Below, piece by piece: positions 1 to 11,164 of a stretch of DNA of 64,000 bases. The notes below the pieces were generated by a model that worked only from the letters and a program-made list of their open reading frames with translations, made no database searches and had not been told where the DNA came from. The translations under genes were made by a program, and so were the position numbers. This stretch comes from Lachnospiraceae bacterium (GTDB lineage: Bacteria > Bacillota > Clostridia > Lachnospirales > Lachnospiraceae): the NCBI GenBank assembly GCA_014804755.1, contig JAAUZE010000026.1, positions 1 through 64,000 on the forward strand, written 5' to 3'. Every line of letters starts with the position of its first letter. Positions within the stretch are counted from its first letter, which is position 1.

Positions 1-219
1 AATGACACAGTTTTCGCCCATTAATTAATGTGAGTCATTGTATGTAACTTTATAAACCATTGTACAAACAGCCAAAATAAAGGTCTTTTTGTGCAAAATA
101 AATAAGAAAGTATAGAGAGTTAAAAATATCAGAATAGAGTCTGTAGAAGAAAGAAAATATAAGAAAGAACATGATTTGTCATTAATGATAGAGGTGTTTG
201 CACAGGAGAGAATGAAGAA
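1..219. other. Upstream region of hsdS, no complete gene
   Basis: No complete gene is visible here. A gene entering from the left could end in frame 1 at the TAA near position 22-24 or in frame 2 at the TAA near 26-28; if the locus follows the usual order this would be hsdM, but there is too little sequence to say. The rest is AT-rich and ends in the AGGAG Shine-Dalgarno sequence at 204-208, which serves the hsdS start at 220. No convincing promoter was found. Confidence 0.4.
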
Positions 220-2104
<1,885 letters not shown>

Positions 2105-2105
2105 T

Positions 2106-2585
2106 ATGGTTCAAAAGGTGCTTTTTGAAATACCCATATATACAATGGACAAAGAAAAATTTGAAAATAAATGGCGACAAAAGGAACAGATATATTTTGA
2201 AATGTCATCTTATGAAACATTTGAGGAATATAAAAAGGAGACGAGGATTTCTTTTTGTCCATATAATATAGGGTAATATAATCAAATTCTTGGATATATC
2301 ATAATTTTTGTTTCAAAAAATGATGTATGGTTTGAACGATATTTGGCAGATATAGATCGTATTATCTTCGATAGCAAACAAAAACGATTTATGAGCAATA
2401 AGCCTATAAATGGAATGCATTTTTATACATCAGGCGTGGACAATTCTAAGATAATAGCTTTAACAAAGGAAATGCTAGAGAGCGTTGTTAAACAATTTAT
2501 AGATAAAAAATACTATGTAGATAAAACTGTGTTTAATAATTTAATTGAAAATGTTGATTTTAAAGGAATAATGCATAATATGTAA
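2106..2585 (+). pseudogene. Small restriction-locus protein interrupted by one stop codon
   Basis: A reading frame from ATG 2106 to the TAA at 2583-2585 would give about 159 residues but is broken by a single TAA at 2274-2276. Both halves are in the same frame and no base is gained or lost, so one nonsense change explains it. The first half gives a 56-residue peptide; the second half contains hydrophobic and charged stretches (for example IIIFVSKNDVWFERYL) with no family I recognise. It sits between the specificity genes and hsdR, where small unknown genes are common. A TTG at 2343 could in principle restart the second half, but no ribosome site precedes it. A sequencing error is the main alternative. 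Confidence 0.7.
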
Positions 2586-2597
2586 GGAGCTGAGTGA

Positions 2598-5500
2598 ATG
2601 AGTACATTCAATATGGTTGCATCCATGAATGAAAGTGCAGTAGTATCTGAATATATACCAGAAAGCAGACGCTCTGACAGTTATCAGAGTGAAGCGGATT
2701 TGGAAAAAGAGTTTATTCGTATGCTTACAGAACAGGGGTATGAATATCTGCAAATCCATACAGAGGCAGAGCTCATTGCGAATCTTCGTAAAAAGATAGA
2801 ACAGCTTAATTCTTATAATTTTACAGATACAGAGTGGGAGCGTTTTTTTCATAAATACATAGCCAGCGCCAATGAAGGAATTGTAGAAAAGACGCGCACC
2901 ATTCAGGAAGATGTAGTAAAGAATATGGAGCGTGATGATGGGAGTACGAAGAACATCACTCTTATAGACAAGAAGAATATCCACAACAACCGTTTGCAGG
3001 TGCTTAATCAATATGAAGTTTCACAGAGTGGGGGAGCAAAGTTTGATAATCGGTATGATGTGACAATTCTTGTAAATGGTTTTCCACTTATTCATGTGGA
3101 ACTGAAGCGCAGGGGTGTTGCAATTCGGGAAGCATTCAATCAGATTAACCGCTACCAGCGTGACAGTTTTTGGGCGGGAAGCGGATTATATGAATATGTG
3201 CAGATATTTGTTATTTCAAATGGAACACACACGAAGTACTATTCCAATACCACTCGTTCTGCCCATATTAAAGAGCAAAACCGATACTCGGTTGGAAAGA
3301 ACACAAATAAAGGTAAAAAGACCAGCAACAGTTTTGAGTTCACTTCTTTTTGGGCAGATGCAAACAATAAGGTTATCTCTGATCTTGTAGACTTTACGAA
3401 AACCTTTTTGTCAAAACATACAATCCTTAATGTATTGACAAAATATTGTGTATTTACTTCGGAAGAATTACTGCTTGTTATGCGACCTTATCAGATTGCC
3501 GCTACAGAGAAAATATTAAATCGTATTGAAATCACGACGAATTATAAGAAATTGGGAACGCTGGAAGCGGGCGGCTATATTTGGCATACAACCGGAAGCG
3601 GTAAAACGTTAACTTCATTTAAGACGGCACAGTTGGCAAGTCAGCTTGACTTTGTGGATAAAGTGCTTTTTGTTGTTGACCGTAAAGATCTCGACTACCA
3701 GACTATGAAAGAATATGACCGTTTTCAAAAAGGAGCTGCCAACAGTAATACATCAACGGCCATTTTGAAGAAACAGTTAGAGGATGATAATGCCAAAATT
3801 ATCATTACCACAATTCAAAAGCTGGATCATTTTATTAGAAAAAATAAAGGACATGAGGTATTTGGCAGGCATATTGTTCTGGTATTTGACGAGTGCCATC
3901 GTTCTCAGTTTGGAGATATGCATACTGCCATTACCAAGAATTTTAAAAACTATCACATTTTCGGTTTCACAGGAACACCAATCTTTGCTGATAATGCCGG
4001 AAGTGGAAAGAATGCTAATTTACGCACAACACCACAGGCATTTGGGGATAAACTTCATACATATACGATTGTAGATGCAATCAATGATGAAAATGTACTT
4101 CCGTTCCGCATTGATTATATTAAGACAATTAAGGATAAGAAAAAAGGACAGGATAAGCAGGTATCAGCTATTGATACAGAGAAGGCGCTTTTAGAGCCAC
4201 GGCGGATTGCCGAGATCGTAAAATATATTTTGGAACATTTTGATCAAAAGACAAAAAGAAATAGGGAAAGCTTTGACTTTTCTAAATTGATGAATGTGCA
4301 GGAGGTAGCAAGCAGTCAGACAAAGAATAAGAGTAAAGTGGAAGAAGTAAAAGAGCCGATTCGTATGAAGGGCTTCAATTCTATATTTGCAGTGAGTTCC
4401 ATAGAGGCGGCGAAATTATATTATACAGAATTTAAAAGGCAGATGGATAAGCTGCCACAAGCTGCACCTGCAGGACAACCGCATAGACTAAGAGTAGCAA
4501 CGATTTATAGTTATGGTGTAAATGAAGCGCAAAATGATGATTTTGTAGAAGATGAAAATTCAGAAAATACAGACGGACTTGATAAAAGCTCCAGAGATTT
4601 TCTTGATATGGCGATTGATGATTATAACAAGATTTTCAAAACGAATTATGATACATCGAGCGATAAATTCCAGAATTATTATAAAGATGTTTCTCTTAGG
4701 ATGAAAAACAGGGAAATTGATATTTTGATTGTAGTCAATATGTTCCTTACAGGATTTGATGCAACAACTTTGAATACCTTGTGGGTGGATAAGAACCTGA
4801 AATATCATGGATTATTACAGGCTTTTTCGCGGACAAACCGCATTCTTAATTCTGTAAAGACTTTTGGAAATATTGTATGTTTTCGTAATCTGGAGGAAGA
4901 AACGAATAATGCGATTGCACTTTTTGGAGATAAAGAGGCAGGGAGTGTTGTTCTTTTAAAGAATTTTGAGAGCTACTACAATGGATATGATGAGAATGGG
5001 AAGCATTTTGACGGCTATGCGGAATTAATAGACAAGCTGAAAACTCTTTTTCCTTTAGGAATACCGATTGAAGGGGAGAAAGCAGAGAAAACGTTCATTA
5101 TGCTTTATGGAGCAATTCTCAGAATGAAGAATATTCTTTCTACCTTTGATGATTTTGAAGGAATGGAAATTTTGTCTGATCGAGATTTTCAAGACTACCA
5201 GAGTGAGTATATTGACCTTTATCAGAAATATAAATCAAAGTCAAATGAGAAGAAAGAAAATATCAATGATGATGTGGTGTTTGAGATTGAGCTTGTGAAA
5301 CAGGTGGAAATTAATATTGACTATATTCTTATGCTTGTAAAGAAGTACCAGCAGGAAGGCAATCGAAATAAAGAGATTGTTGTAACGATTGAAAAGGCGG
5401 TTAATTCCAGTATGAATCTGCGCAGTAAAATGGAGCTGATCAGGAATTTTCTGACAAAAATCAATGCACAGACCGAGGTGGACGGGGATTGGAAGAAGTT

Positions 5501-5753
5501 TGTGGATGAGCAGAGAGACAAAGACCTTGCTGTTATTATTGAAGAAGAAAATCTAAAGGCAGAAGAAACACATAAATTCATAGACAACTCGTTCCGGGAC
5601 GGTGTGCTAAAAACAACGGGGACGGATATTGATGTTATTATGCCTGCGGTATCTCGTTTTGGCGGAGGTAACAGGGCAGAGAAGAAGAAACGGGTTATTG
5701 ACAGGCTGATGGCGTATTTTGAGAAATATGTGGAGCTTGTAAGTATAAAATAG
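2598..5753 (+). CDS. hsdR: Type I restriction endonuclease subunit HsdR
   Basis: ATP-driven translocase and nuclease of the type I complex. The N-terminal PD-(D/E)xK nuclease is seen as D154 and E168-L-K170 (VELKRRG). The SF2 helicase motor follows: Walker A TTGSGKT with K336, motif II DECH at about D431, and motif III GFTGTP. A C-terminal helical region runs to residue 1051, the usual length for the EcoR124-like family. ATG 2598 is preceded by AAGGAG at 2584-2589. It is probably co-transcribed with hsdS and the broken small gene. All catalytic motifs look intact, so restriction should work if an hsdM lies just upstream of the window. Confidence 0.95.
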   Translation: MSTFNMVASMNESAVVSEYIPESRRSDSYQSEADLEKEFIRMLTEQGYEYLQIHTEAELIANLRKKIEQLNSYNFTDTEWERFFHKYIASANEGIVEKTRTIQEDVVKNMERDDGSTKNITLIDKKNIHNNRLQVLNQYEVSQSGGAKFDNRYDVTILVNGFPLIHVELKRRGVAIREAFNQINRYQRDSFWAGSGLYEYVQIFVISNGTHTKYYSNTTRSAHIKEQNRYSVGKNTNKGKKTSNSFEFTSFWADANNKVISDLVDFTKTFLSKHTILNVLTKYCVFTSEELLLVMRPYQIAATEKILNRIEITTNYKKLGTLEAGGYIWHTTGSGKTLTSFKTAQLASQLDFVDKVLFVVDRKDLDYQTMKEYDRFQKGAANSNTSTAILKKQLEDDNAKIIITTIQKLDHFIRKNKGHEVFGRHIVLVFDECHRSQFGDMHTAITKNFKNYHIFGFTGTPIFADNAGSGKNANLRTTPQAFGDKLHTYTIVDAINDENVLPFRIDYIKTIKDKKKGQDKQVSAIDTEKALLEPRRIAEIVKYILEHFDQKTKRNRESFDFSKLMNVQEVASSQTKNKSKVEEVKEPIRMKGFNSIFAVSSIEAAKLYYTEFKRQMDKLPQAAPAGQPHRLRVATIYSYGVNEAQNDDFVEDENSENTDGLDKSSRDFLDMAIDDYNKIFKTNYDTSSDKFQNYYKDVSLRMKNREIDILIVVNMFLTGFDATTLNTLWVDKNLKYHGLLQAFSRTNRILNSVKTFGNIVCFRNLEEETNNAIALFGDKEAGSVVLLKNFESYYNGYDENGKHFDGYAELIDKLKTLFPLGIPIEGEKAEKTFIMLYGAILRMKNILSTFDDFEGMEILSDRDFQDYQSEYIDLYQKYKSKSNEKKENINDDVVFEIELVKQVEINIDYILMLVKKYQQEGNRNKEIVVTIEKAVNSSMNLRSKMELIRNFLTKINAQTEVDGDWKKFVDEQRDKDLAVIIEEENLKAEETHKFIDNSFRDGVLKTTGTDIDVIMPAVSRFGGGNRAEKKKRVIDRLMAYFEKYVELVSIK

Positions 5754-5880
5754 CTTTATGCAATTAAATAGGCGAAAAATAATTAGATGCTTATTTTGCT
5801 ATAAAAGTTGAGAATCCCTTTATGGAATTACAAGAAATTCGTCAATTGAGATTTCAAGAGATGATTTCTAATAAGAAAAA

Positions 5881-6069
5881 TCGAATGCCGCAAATGGAAG
5901 CCAATTGCTTCAAGAGCTACAGGTGCAAGGTAGAATTGAAGCTACTGGTGCAAACAGGACAAGACGATATAGATTATCAGATAATTGCAGTTTGACTTTA
6001 TGGGGAAATTGGGAGGTGGATACAGAGAGTTTGAGTATGCTATGCGAAATTTTTATGTTATTATGTTGA
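5881..6069 (+). pseudogene. Remnant of a winged-helix C-terminal domain
   Basis: Within the 397-base gap between hsdR and the large NTPase gene, the frame from 5881 to the TGA at 6067-6069 reads like the last helix and wing of a winged-helix DNA-binding domain (QLLQELQVQGRIEATG followed by an RRYRLSDN stretch). Two stop codons lie just upstream in the same frame (5869-5874), and no start or ribosome site is present. This looks like a decayed tail of an AlbA_2/Fic-type regulator, but the match is by eye. The rest of 5754-6150 shows no gene. Confidence 0.35.
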
Positions 6070-6165
6070 GTTTATGGAAAAATGGCATTAAAAGATTCAG
6101 AAATAATAAGTAAGTTAATAAAATGAGAAAACATGAAATTATGTTAAATATTGGGAGAGGAAAAT

Positions 6166-9100
6166 ATGATGAAAAGAATTGTAGATGAATTAAAAGAAGA
6201 TATAATTGAGGCATTTCAAATTGGTATAATTGATAATATGTTAATTAAGAAAACGATTAGTAAGGGATTTTCAGGGGCGGAAGTATATTCTATTGAACTA
6301 AAGGGAGGGTCTGCTTATAAGGGAAATTATTTTTTGAAAATAGACACAAATAATGAAGAATTCGAAAATGCCAAAAAGGGGTATTGCTTCAGCAAAGTTG
6401 CTAAAATAGTTAAAATGCAAAAAATCAAAGAGTATTATGTATTGCTAATGGAAATAGCAGGGAAGAGCAGTATTGAATACTATTCATTTTATGATATTGA
6501 AACTCAAATTCAACGTAAGGAAGCAGTTGAAAATATTCTTCCTAATATATTACAGGAGGAGACACAAGGGAAAAATTATATAGAAGACAGTATAGCTGCG
6601 TCAGAATTATTTAGCAAGCATCTGAAGTGGAAACTTGAAAAAGAGGGTGTTTTGAGAAATTATGTAAGTGAGGTAACAGGGGGAAAGAATGTAGAAAGTG
6701 TAACAAGTTTTTTGCTTCCTAAAGACATTATTTTACCTAATGCATTAGCTTATGTATTGGTTGATGCGTTATGGGAAGATAAAAAAATGTCTAATACAAG
6801 ATGTTGTGTGCATGGAGATTTTCATGGAAACAATTTGTTTTATAGTGAGAAAAATAATGATTATGCATTAATAGATTTAGCATTATATCATGATGACGGA
6901 TATATTTTTTTTGATACTTCATATTTTGAGTTGAGCTTATTATTGAATGACTTTGAAAATATGGAACTGCTGAAATGGGTACACTTTATTGGCCAAATGG
7001 CTAATCAAGAGTGGGATAATATTGAATGTGTGGACAAGCAAGTGTTCATAATTATTCATAAATGTGAGAATCAATGGCTTAATGATGAATGCAATTCAGA
7101 GTTTAATTATAAGGATAATTTAATAGAGGCAAGATATATTGCTAGGGTTATGGTAGGTCTTAATTATGCAGGAAAGCAGGCGGTCAATAATGAAATTAGG
7201 AGAAAGTCTTTTCTGTATGCCTGTATTTATATGAAAAAACTTTTAGAATTAAAAGGAGTTTCTGGTTATGCTTTAAATGTAATAGAATGGAAAGAAATAC
7301 AACAGAGGTTAGAAGACAAAAATGATGAAATAGATAGTCTTTTAAAAGATGTAGAGAATTTTTGTGATAATCAGAAATATATTTTAGTACTAGGAAATAA
7401 ATATGATTACAATGAAAAAATATATGATGCATTAAGTAGAATAAAGTGGTCGGGAATAGTATCATTTAGAAGAACAGAAGGAATAGAAAAGAGTTTAAAA
7501 AAACAGAATGTATTGAATGTACTCACGGTAGATAATAATTGTGATTTGCTGAAGGATGAAAATTGCTGGTGTGTATATGCGGATGGAATAGAATATAATC
7601 CTGATACAATAAAAGAGAGCTTTTCGCAATGGAGAAATAAGTACAATAATTTTTTTAGTGAAGTATGTAAGAAAATTGACTTGGAATTGGCACCTGATGA
7701 TTTACAGTTTTTAATTGATTTGGAAAGTTTTTCAGACGATTATATAGAGCGTTTAAATAGATTTTGTGAAAATATGGATTTATTAGAAAATGTGTCAGTA
7801 AATATGATATTTTTATCACCTAATGGAAAAGAAATATTTAGTAAAAATAATTTTGAGAGAGTGGATTATAAATCGTATGTAACAGATATTAATTCCATTG
7901 CAAATTTTTGCTTGAATTATCTAAAGGGATATCAGGAAGAAGAGGAGTTGCTGATTCCGGCTTTAAATGGAATACGAGTAAGGGTGCCAGAAGAAAAATA
8001 CAAATCTATAAAAACGTATGTAAATTTGTTGCATAATAGGGTTATTCAATATGAAGGGAAGGTCACAGAGCAAGAAAAAAGGGCATTTTATTATGGAAAG
8101 GAGATATTATGGCAATCAATCGAAGAAAAACTATATGTTAATAGAAAAGAATTGGAAGAATATAAAGAAAAAATAGATTTTGAAATTGAAAACGATGAGA
8201 ATCAATTTTTGATAAGGATAATATACAGTCCAGGGGCAGGCGCATCAGTATTGTGCAGGGTATTGGCTTGGGAATATAGAAATAAGTATCCAGTAGTAAT
8301 TGCCGAAGATATGAACAAGAATATAAATGAAAGCATACAAATGCTATATTCTATTTCCGGAAAAAGAATTTTACTATTTCTTGATGGTGATTTTAGTGAA
8401 AATGATGTGAACTTATTATTAAAACATGCGCATAATTTTGGGGTAAAAACTGGAATTGTGTTTTTATGTAGAAATTACAATGATGCAAAACTGAAAGTAC
8501 TGTCTATAAATGATGGGCTTAAATTCTCTTCTATTTATTCTCAGCAAATGGAAGCATTAATGGATTACTCCAAAGAAGTTATAGAAGAGCGAAAAGAGAA
8601 TATGAAAAAACTTGCAACTTTGAATTCATTAATTAATTATCGTATGCCATTTTTCTTTGGAATTTATGCATTTGAAAAGGATTTAGTTAGTATACAAGAC
8701 TATTTACGCAAAATATCAAGTTATATTGATGGGATTGATACATATAAGAAAATAATAAATTATATTGCGTTAATCACATATTATACAGAAGGAGAAGGAT
8801 TAAGTATAAGTTATATCAGGAAGATATTACACCTTGATTCAAAAGCTTCTTTTAGGGGTATTTTAAAAGTATTAAATGGAGATGGAGGTAATTATATATA
8901 TTACTCGAATGGTTCATTTAAAGTTTGTCATTCAGTAGTAGCGTTAGAAATTCTAAAGCATAGTTATTCTATGTATTCTGCAGAGTTTGAAAAGTTTCTT
9001 GAAGAGTTTGTGGAGGATATGTGTTCTTGTGAGAAGAAAGGAGAGATTTCCAATAAGCTCAAGGAATTATTTATGAAATTGTTTGTTAAAAGAGATATTG

Positions 9101-10443
9101 AAGGGGATATTGCCGATAACATGCAAAGAAAGAATTTCTCTCCACTTATATTAGCGTTAGATAATTCATATTTACAAGAGAAATTTTTTTCTTTTCTTGT
9201 AAATATGATACCTGATAATGCACATTTTAGACAGCATTATGGAAGGTTGATTATTTATAATAACCCAGGGAAATTAGAGGAGGCAAAGGAACAATTTGAC
9301 GAGGCCATTAGACTTGATCAAAATAACCCATTGCATTACCATGCGCGTGGAAATATGTACACTAAGTATATAATGAATTTGTGTAAAAATAAATATAAGG
9401 ACAGTAATGTTCAAGACTTATATGACAAAATATCACTTTTGACAAATGAAGCGATATATGATTATGAAATTAGTGTTCAATTAATAGTTGAAAATAAGGA
9501 GGTTGCAATAGATTTGTCTTATCCATATGCATCTATAGTGCAAACAAGTACATATATAGTGCATCAATTATTTTTACGACATGATTCCCATATGGAGGAA
9601 AAAGAATTTTTGGAATTAAATGATATTTCTTCAAGATGGTGTCGGGAACTAATACAGAAAGCAAAAATGTATGATATGAGTACAGAAAATAGATATGACT
9701 CAGTACGTAATAGCGAATTTTATAATAAAATAAGGTTGCATTTAGTGAAATATAATAGTACTCATAGGGAAATTGGTATTCAATTGCAAAAGCATCCGGA
9801 TGATATAGGAATTATGAAAGAGTTTCTATATACATTAGATACAAAGAAAGAAAAATGGAATGAAAAATCTCAGGAGGAGTTACAAAGAATAATAGGGTGC
9901 TGCAATCAGTTGATGAAGAAGCGGGAAGATATTTCGGAAGGTGTTGTGTGGAGATGGTTTAATGCTTGTATTAACTGTAGAGACGTTAAAGCCACTGACA
10001 TTTTAGCGATACTTGAAACCCAAGAAAATGTAGATACAAGCTTAACGATACAGTTTATGCTCTATACAATTAAATTGGGAGTTTATTTTGATAACCAAGA
10101 TGACAAACTAATCTTGGAAGTAAAGGATCATATTGAAAAATGTAAAAATTTAAATTTAAATTGTAATAGGACAAATACAAGGTATTATTATAACGGAGAA
10201 AGAGATTTAGGTATTTGTTATGAACAGGAAAAGGGGATGTTTGTCAAAGGAATTGTCGCTAAATGGGATAGCCCACAAAATGGTCATGTTTCGTTAGATG
10301 TTGATTCAAGATTGCAAGCTTTTTTCGTCCCATCAGTTATTGGGATGAAACAAGAAGGAGCTATTGGAACGAAGGTAAAATTTAAAGTTGGGGTTAGTTT
10401 TGACGGATTACGAGCATGGGATGTGGAAATTATTTATGAATAA
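6166..10443 (+). CDS. Giant kinase-SIR2-like-NTPase-TPR-OB protein, candidate defence STAND
   Basis: A 1425-residue multidomain protein. Residues 25-330 resemble an aminoglycoside/choline-kinase-type phosphotransferase: glycine loop GFSGAEVY, likely beta-3 K58, catalytic HGDFHGNN (H216, D218, N223) and metal-binding D237. Residues 400-560 look like a degenerate SIR2-like fold (IKWSGIVSF near 426). A P-loop NTPase follows with SPGAGAS at 688-694, where the usual Walker lysine is alanine, and Walker B ILLFLDGD with D740. A helical STAND-like region, TPR-like repeats (about 1015-1065) and a C-terminal cold-shock/OB-like domain (about 1345-1425) complete it. The SIR2-P-loop-TPR-OB order recalls the SAMD9 family. 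ATG 6166 or 6169 follows GGGAGAGG. Very AT-rich, downstream of hsdR and upstream of an IS. Function in phage defence is inference. Confidence 0.8.
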   Translation: MMKRIVDELKEDIIEAFQIGIIDNMLIKKTISKGFSGAEVYSIELKGGSAYKGNYFLKIDTNNEEFENAKKGYCFSKVAKIVKMQKIKEYYVLLMEIAGKSSIEYYSFYDIETQIQRKEAVENILPNILQEETQGKNYIEDSIAASELFSKHLKWKLEKEGVLRNYVSEVTGGKNVESVTSFLLPKDIILPNALAYVLVDALWEDKKMSNTRCCVHGDFHGNNLFYSEKNNDYALIDLALYHDDGYIFFDTSYFELSLLLNDFENMELLKWVHFIGQMANQEWDNIECVDKQVFIIIHKCENQWLNDECNSEFNYKDNLIEARYIARVMVGLNYAGKQAVNNEIRRKSFLYACIYMKKLLELKGVSGYALNVIEWKEIQQRLEDKNDEIDSLLKDVENFCDNQKYILVLGNKYDYNEKIYDALSRIKWSGIVSFRRTEGIEKSLKKQNVLNVLTVDNNCDLLKDENCWCVYADGIEYNPDTIKESFSQWRNKYNNFFSEVCKKIDLELAPDDLQFLIDLESFSDDYIERLNRFCENMDLLENVSVNMIFLSPNGKEIFSKNNFERVDYKSYVTDINSIANFCLNYLKGYQEEEELLIPALNGIRVRVPEEKYKSIKTYVNLLHNRVIQYEGKVTEQEKRAFYYGKEILWQSIEEKLYVNRKELEEYKEKIDFEIENDENQFLIRIIYSPGAGASVLCRVLAWEYRNKYPVVIAEDMNKNINESIQMLYSISGKRILLFLDGDFSENDVNLLLKHAHNFGVKTGIVFLCRNYNDAKLKVLSINDGLKFSSIYSQQMEALMDYSKEVIEERKENMKKLATLNSLINYRMPFFFGIYAFEKDLVSIQDYLRKISSYIDGIDTYKKIINYIALITYYTEGEGLSISYIRKILHLDSKASFRGILKVLNGDGGNYIYYSNGSFKVCHSVVALEILKHSYSMYSAEFEKFLEEFVEDMCSCEKKGEISNKLKELFMKLFVKRDIEGDIADNMQRKNFSPLILALDNSYLQEKFFSFLVNMIPDNAHFRQHYGRLIIYNNPGKLEEAKEQFDEAIRLDQNNPLHYHARGNMYTKYIMNLCKNKYKDSNVQDLYDKISLLTNEAIYDYEISVQLIVENKEVAIDLSYPYASIVQTSTYIVHQLFLRHDSHMEEKEFLELNDISSRWCRELIQKAKMYDMSTENRYDSVRNSEFYNKIRLHLVKYNSTHREIGIQLQKHPDDIGIMKEFLYTLDTKKEKWNEKSQEELQRIIGCCNQLMKKREDISEGVVWRWFNACINCRDVKATDILAILETQENVDTSLTIQFMLYTIKLGVYFDNQDDKLILEVKDHIEKCKNLNLNCNRTNTRYYYNGERDLGICYEQEKGMFVKGIVAKWDSPQNGHVSLDVDSRLQAFFVPSVIGMKQEGAIGTKVKFKVGVSFDGLRAWDVEIIYE

Positions 10444-10614
10444 ACATGGGTATATTTTATACATAGCGGTTTATAATTTCTAGACCGATGGTTCTTGCTG
10501 TAGGTGCATCTGATCATAGATAGATTCATAGTAGTTTGCGGTTGGCACAAGAGTAAAAAAGTCAGATTGACATACTGAAAGATGAAGAACGCCTCTGTGA
10601 TAACACGAGAGGGA

Positions 10615-10636
10615 GGTGCGGACAAAAAGTTGGACA
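10615..10636 (+). repeat. Left inverted repeat of the IS3-family element
   Basis: GGTGCGGACAA then four mismatched bases then TTGGACA; pairs with the right end at 12052-12073. Confidence 0.85.
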
Positions 10637-10666
10637 CTAGTGAGACTCTGAAAGGAGAATCAAAAA

Positions 10667-11143
10667 GTGTATTCAAAATATCAACGTAAACGAGCTCTTC
10701 AATTTTATGAACAGTGCAAATCTGTAAGCAAAGTTGTTCAAAAGCTGGAATACCCAACCCGACAAAGACTGTATGACTGGATTGCCGAACGTAATTCACC
10801 TCCCAAAAGCAAAATACCCAGAAAAAGATTTCATAATACCCCGGAGCATCCAAGGCACCCGCCATTACAGTTAAAACTGGAGACAATTCATCGTTGTTTT
10901 GAACTCGGCGAAAGTGTACAATTAGTGTCAGAGGAAATCGGATACAGCAGATCCAGTATCTACACCTGGCGTAAAAAGTACATTCTGAAAGGAGCCGTTG
11001 CACTTATGAACTATGATGATGATCCCCGCGGCGAGCTGACAGAAGGCGAACAAAGCTCATCAAAAGAGATTGAACGGTTGAAATCCCAGATGCAGGATAT
11101 GCAGCTGGAGATAGATATTTTAAAGGAGACTTTGGATGTATAA
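10667..11143 (+). CDS. IS3-family transposase OrfA (helix-turn-helix)
   Basis: DNA-binding part of the IS3 transposase, 158 residues. Two helix-turn-helix regions are visible (about residues 10-35 and 75-100, the latter VSEEIGYSRSSIYTWRKKY) and a C-terminal leucine-zipper-like helix (EIERLKSQMQDMQLEIDILK). Start is GTG 10667 after AAAGGAG. Its TAA at 11141-11143 is in the same frame as OrfB: only seven sense codons (KKDPGVD) separate it from the OrfB ATG. This differs from the usual minus-one frameshift arrangement of IS3 elements and suggests a nonsense change in a formerly continuous transposase, or separate translation of OrfB. Confidence 0.88.
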   Translation: MYSKYQRKRALQFYEQCKSVSKVVQKLEYPTRQRLYDWIAERNSPPKSKIPRKRFHNTPEHPRHPPLQLKLETIHRCFELGESVQLVSEEIGYSRSSIYTWRKKYILKGAVALMNYDDDPRGELTEGEQSSSKEIERLKSQMQDMQLEIDILKETLDV

Positions 11144-11164
11144 AAAAAAGACCCCGGCGTCGAT

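Noticed and set aside
10434-11003. Minus-strand frame across the left end of the IS
   Set aside because: Antisense to OrfA, crosses the IS boundary; no motifs.
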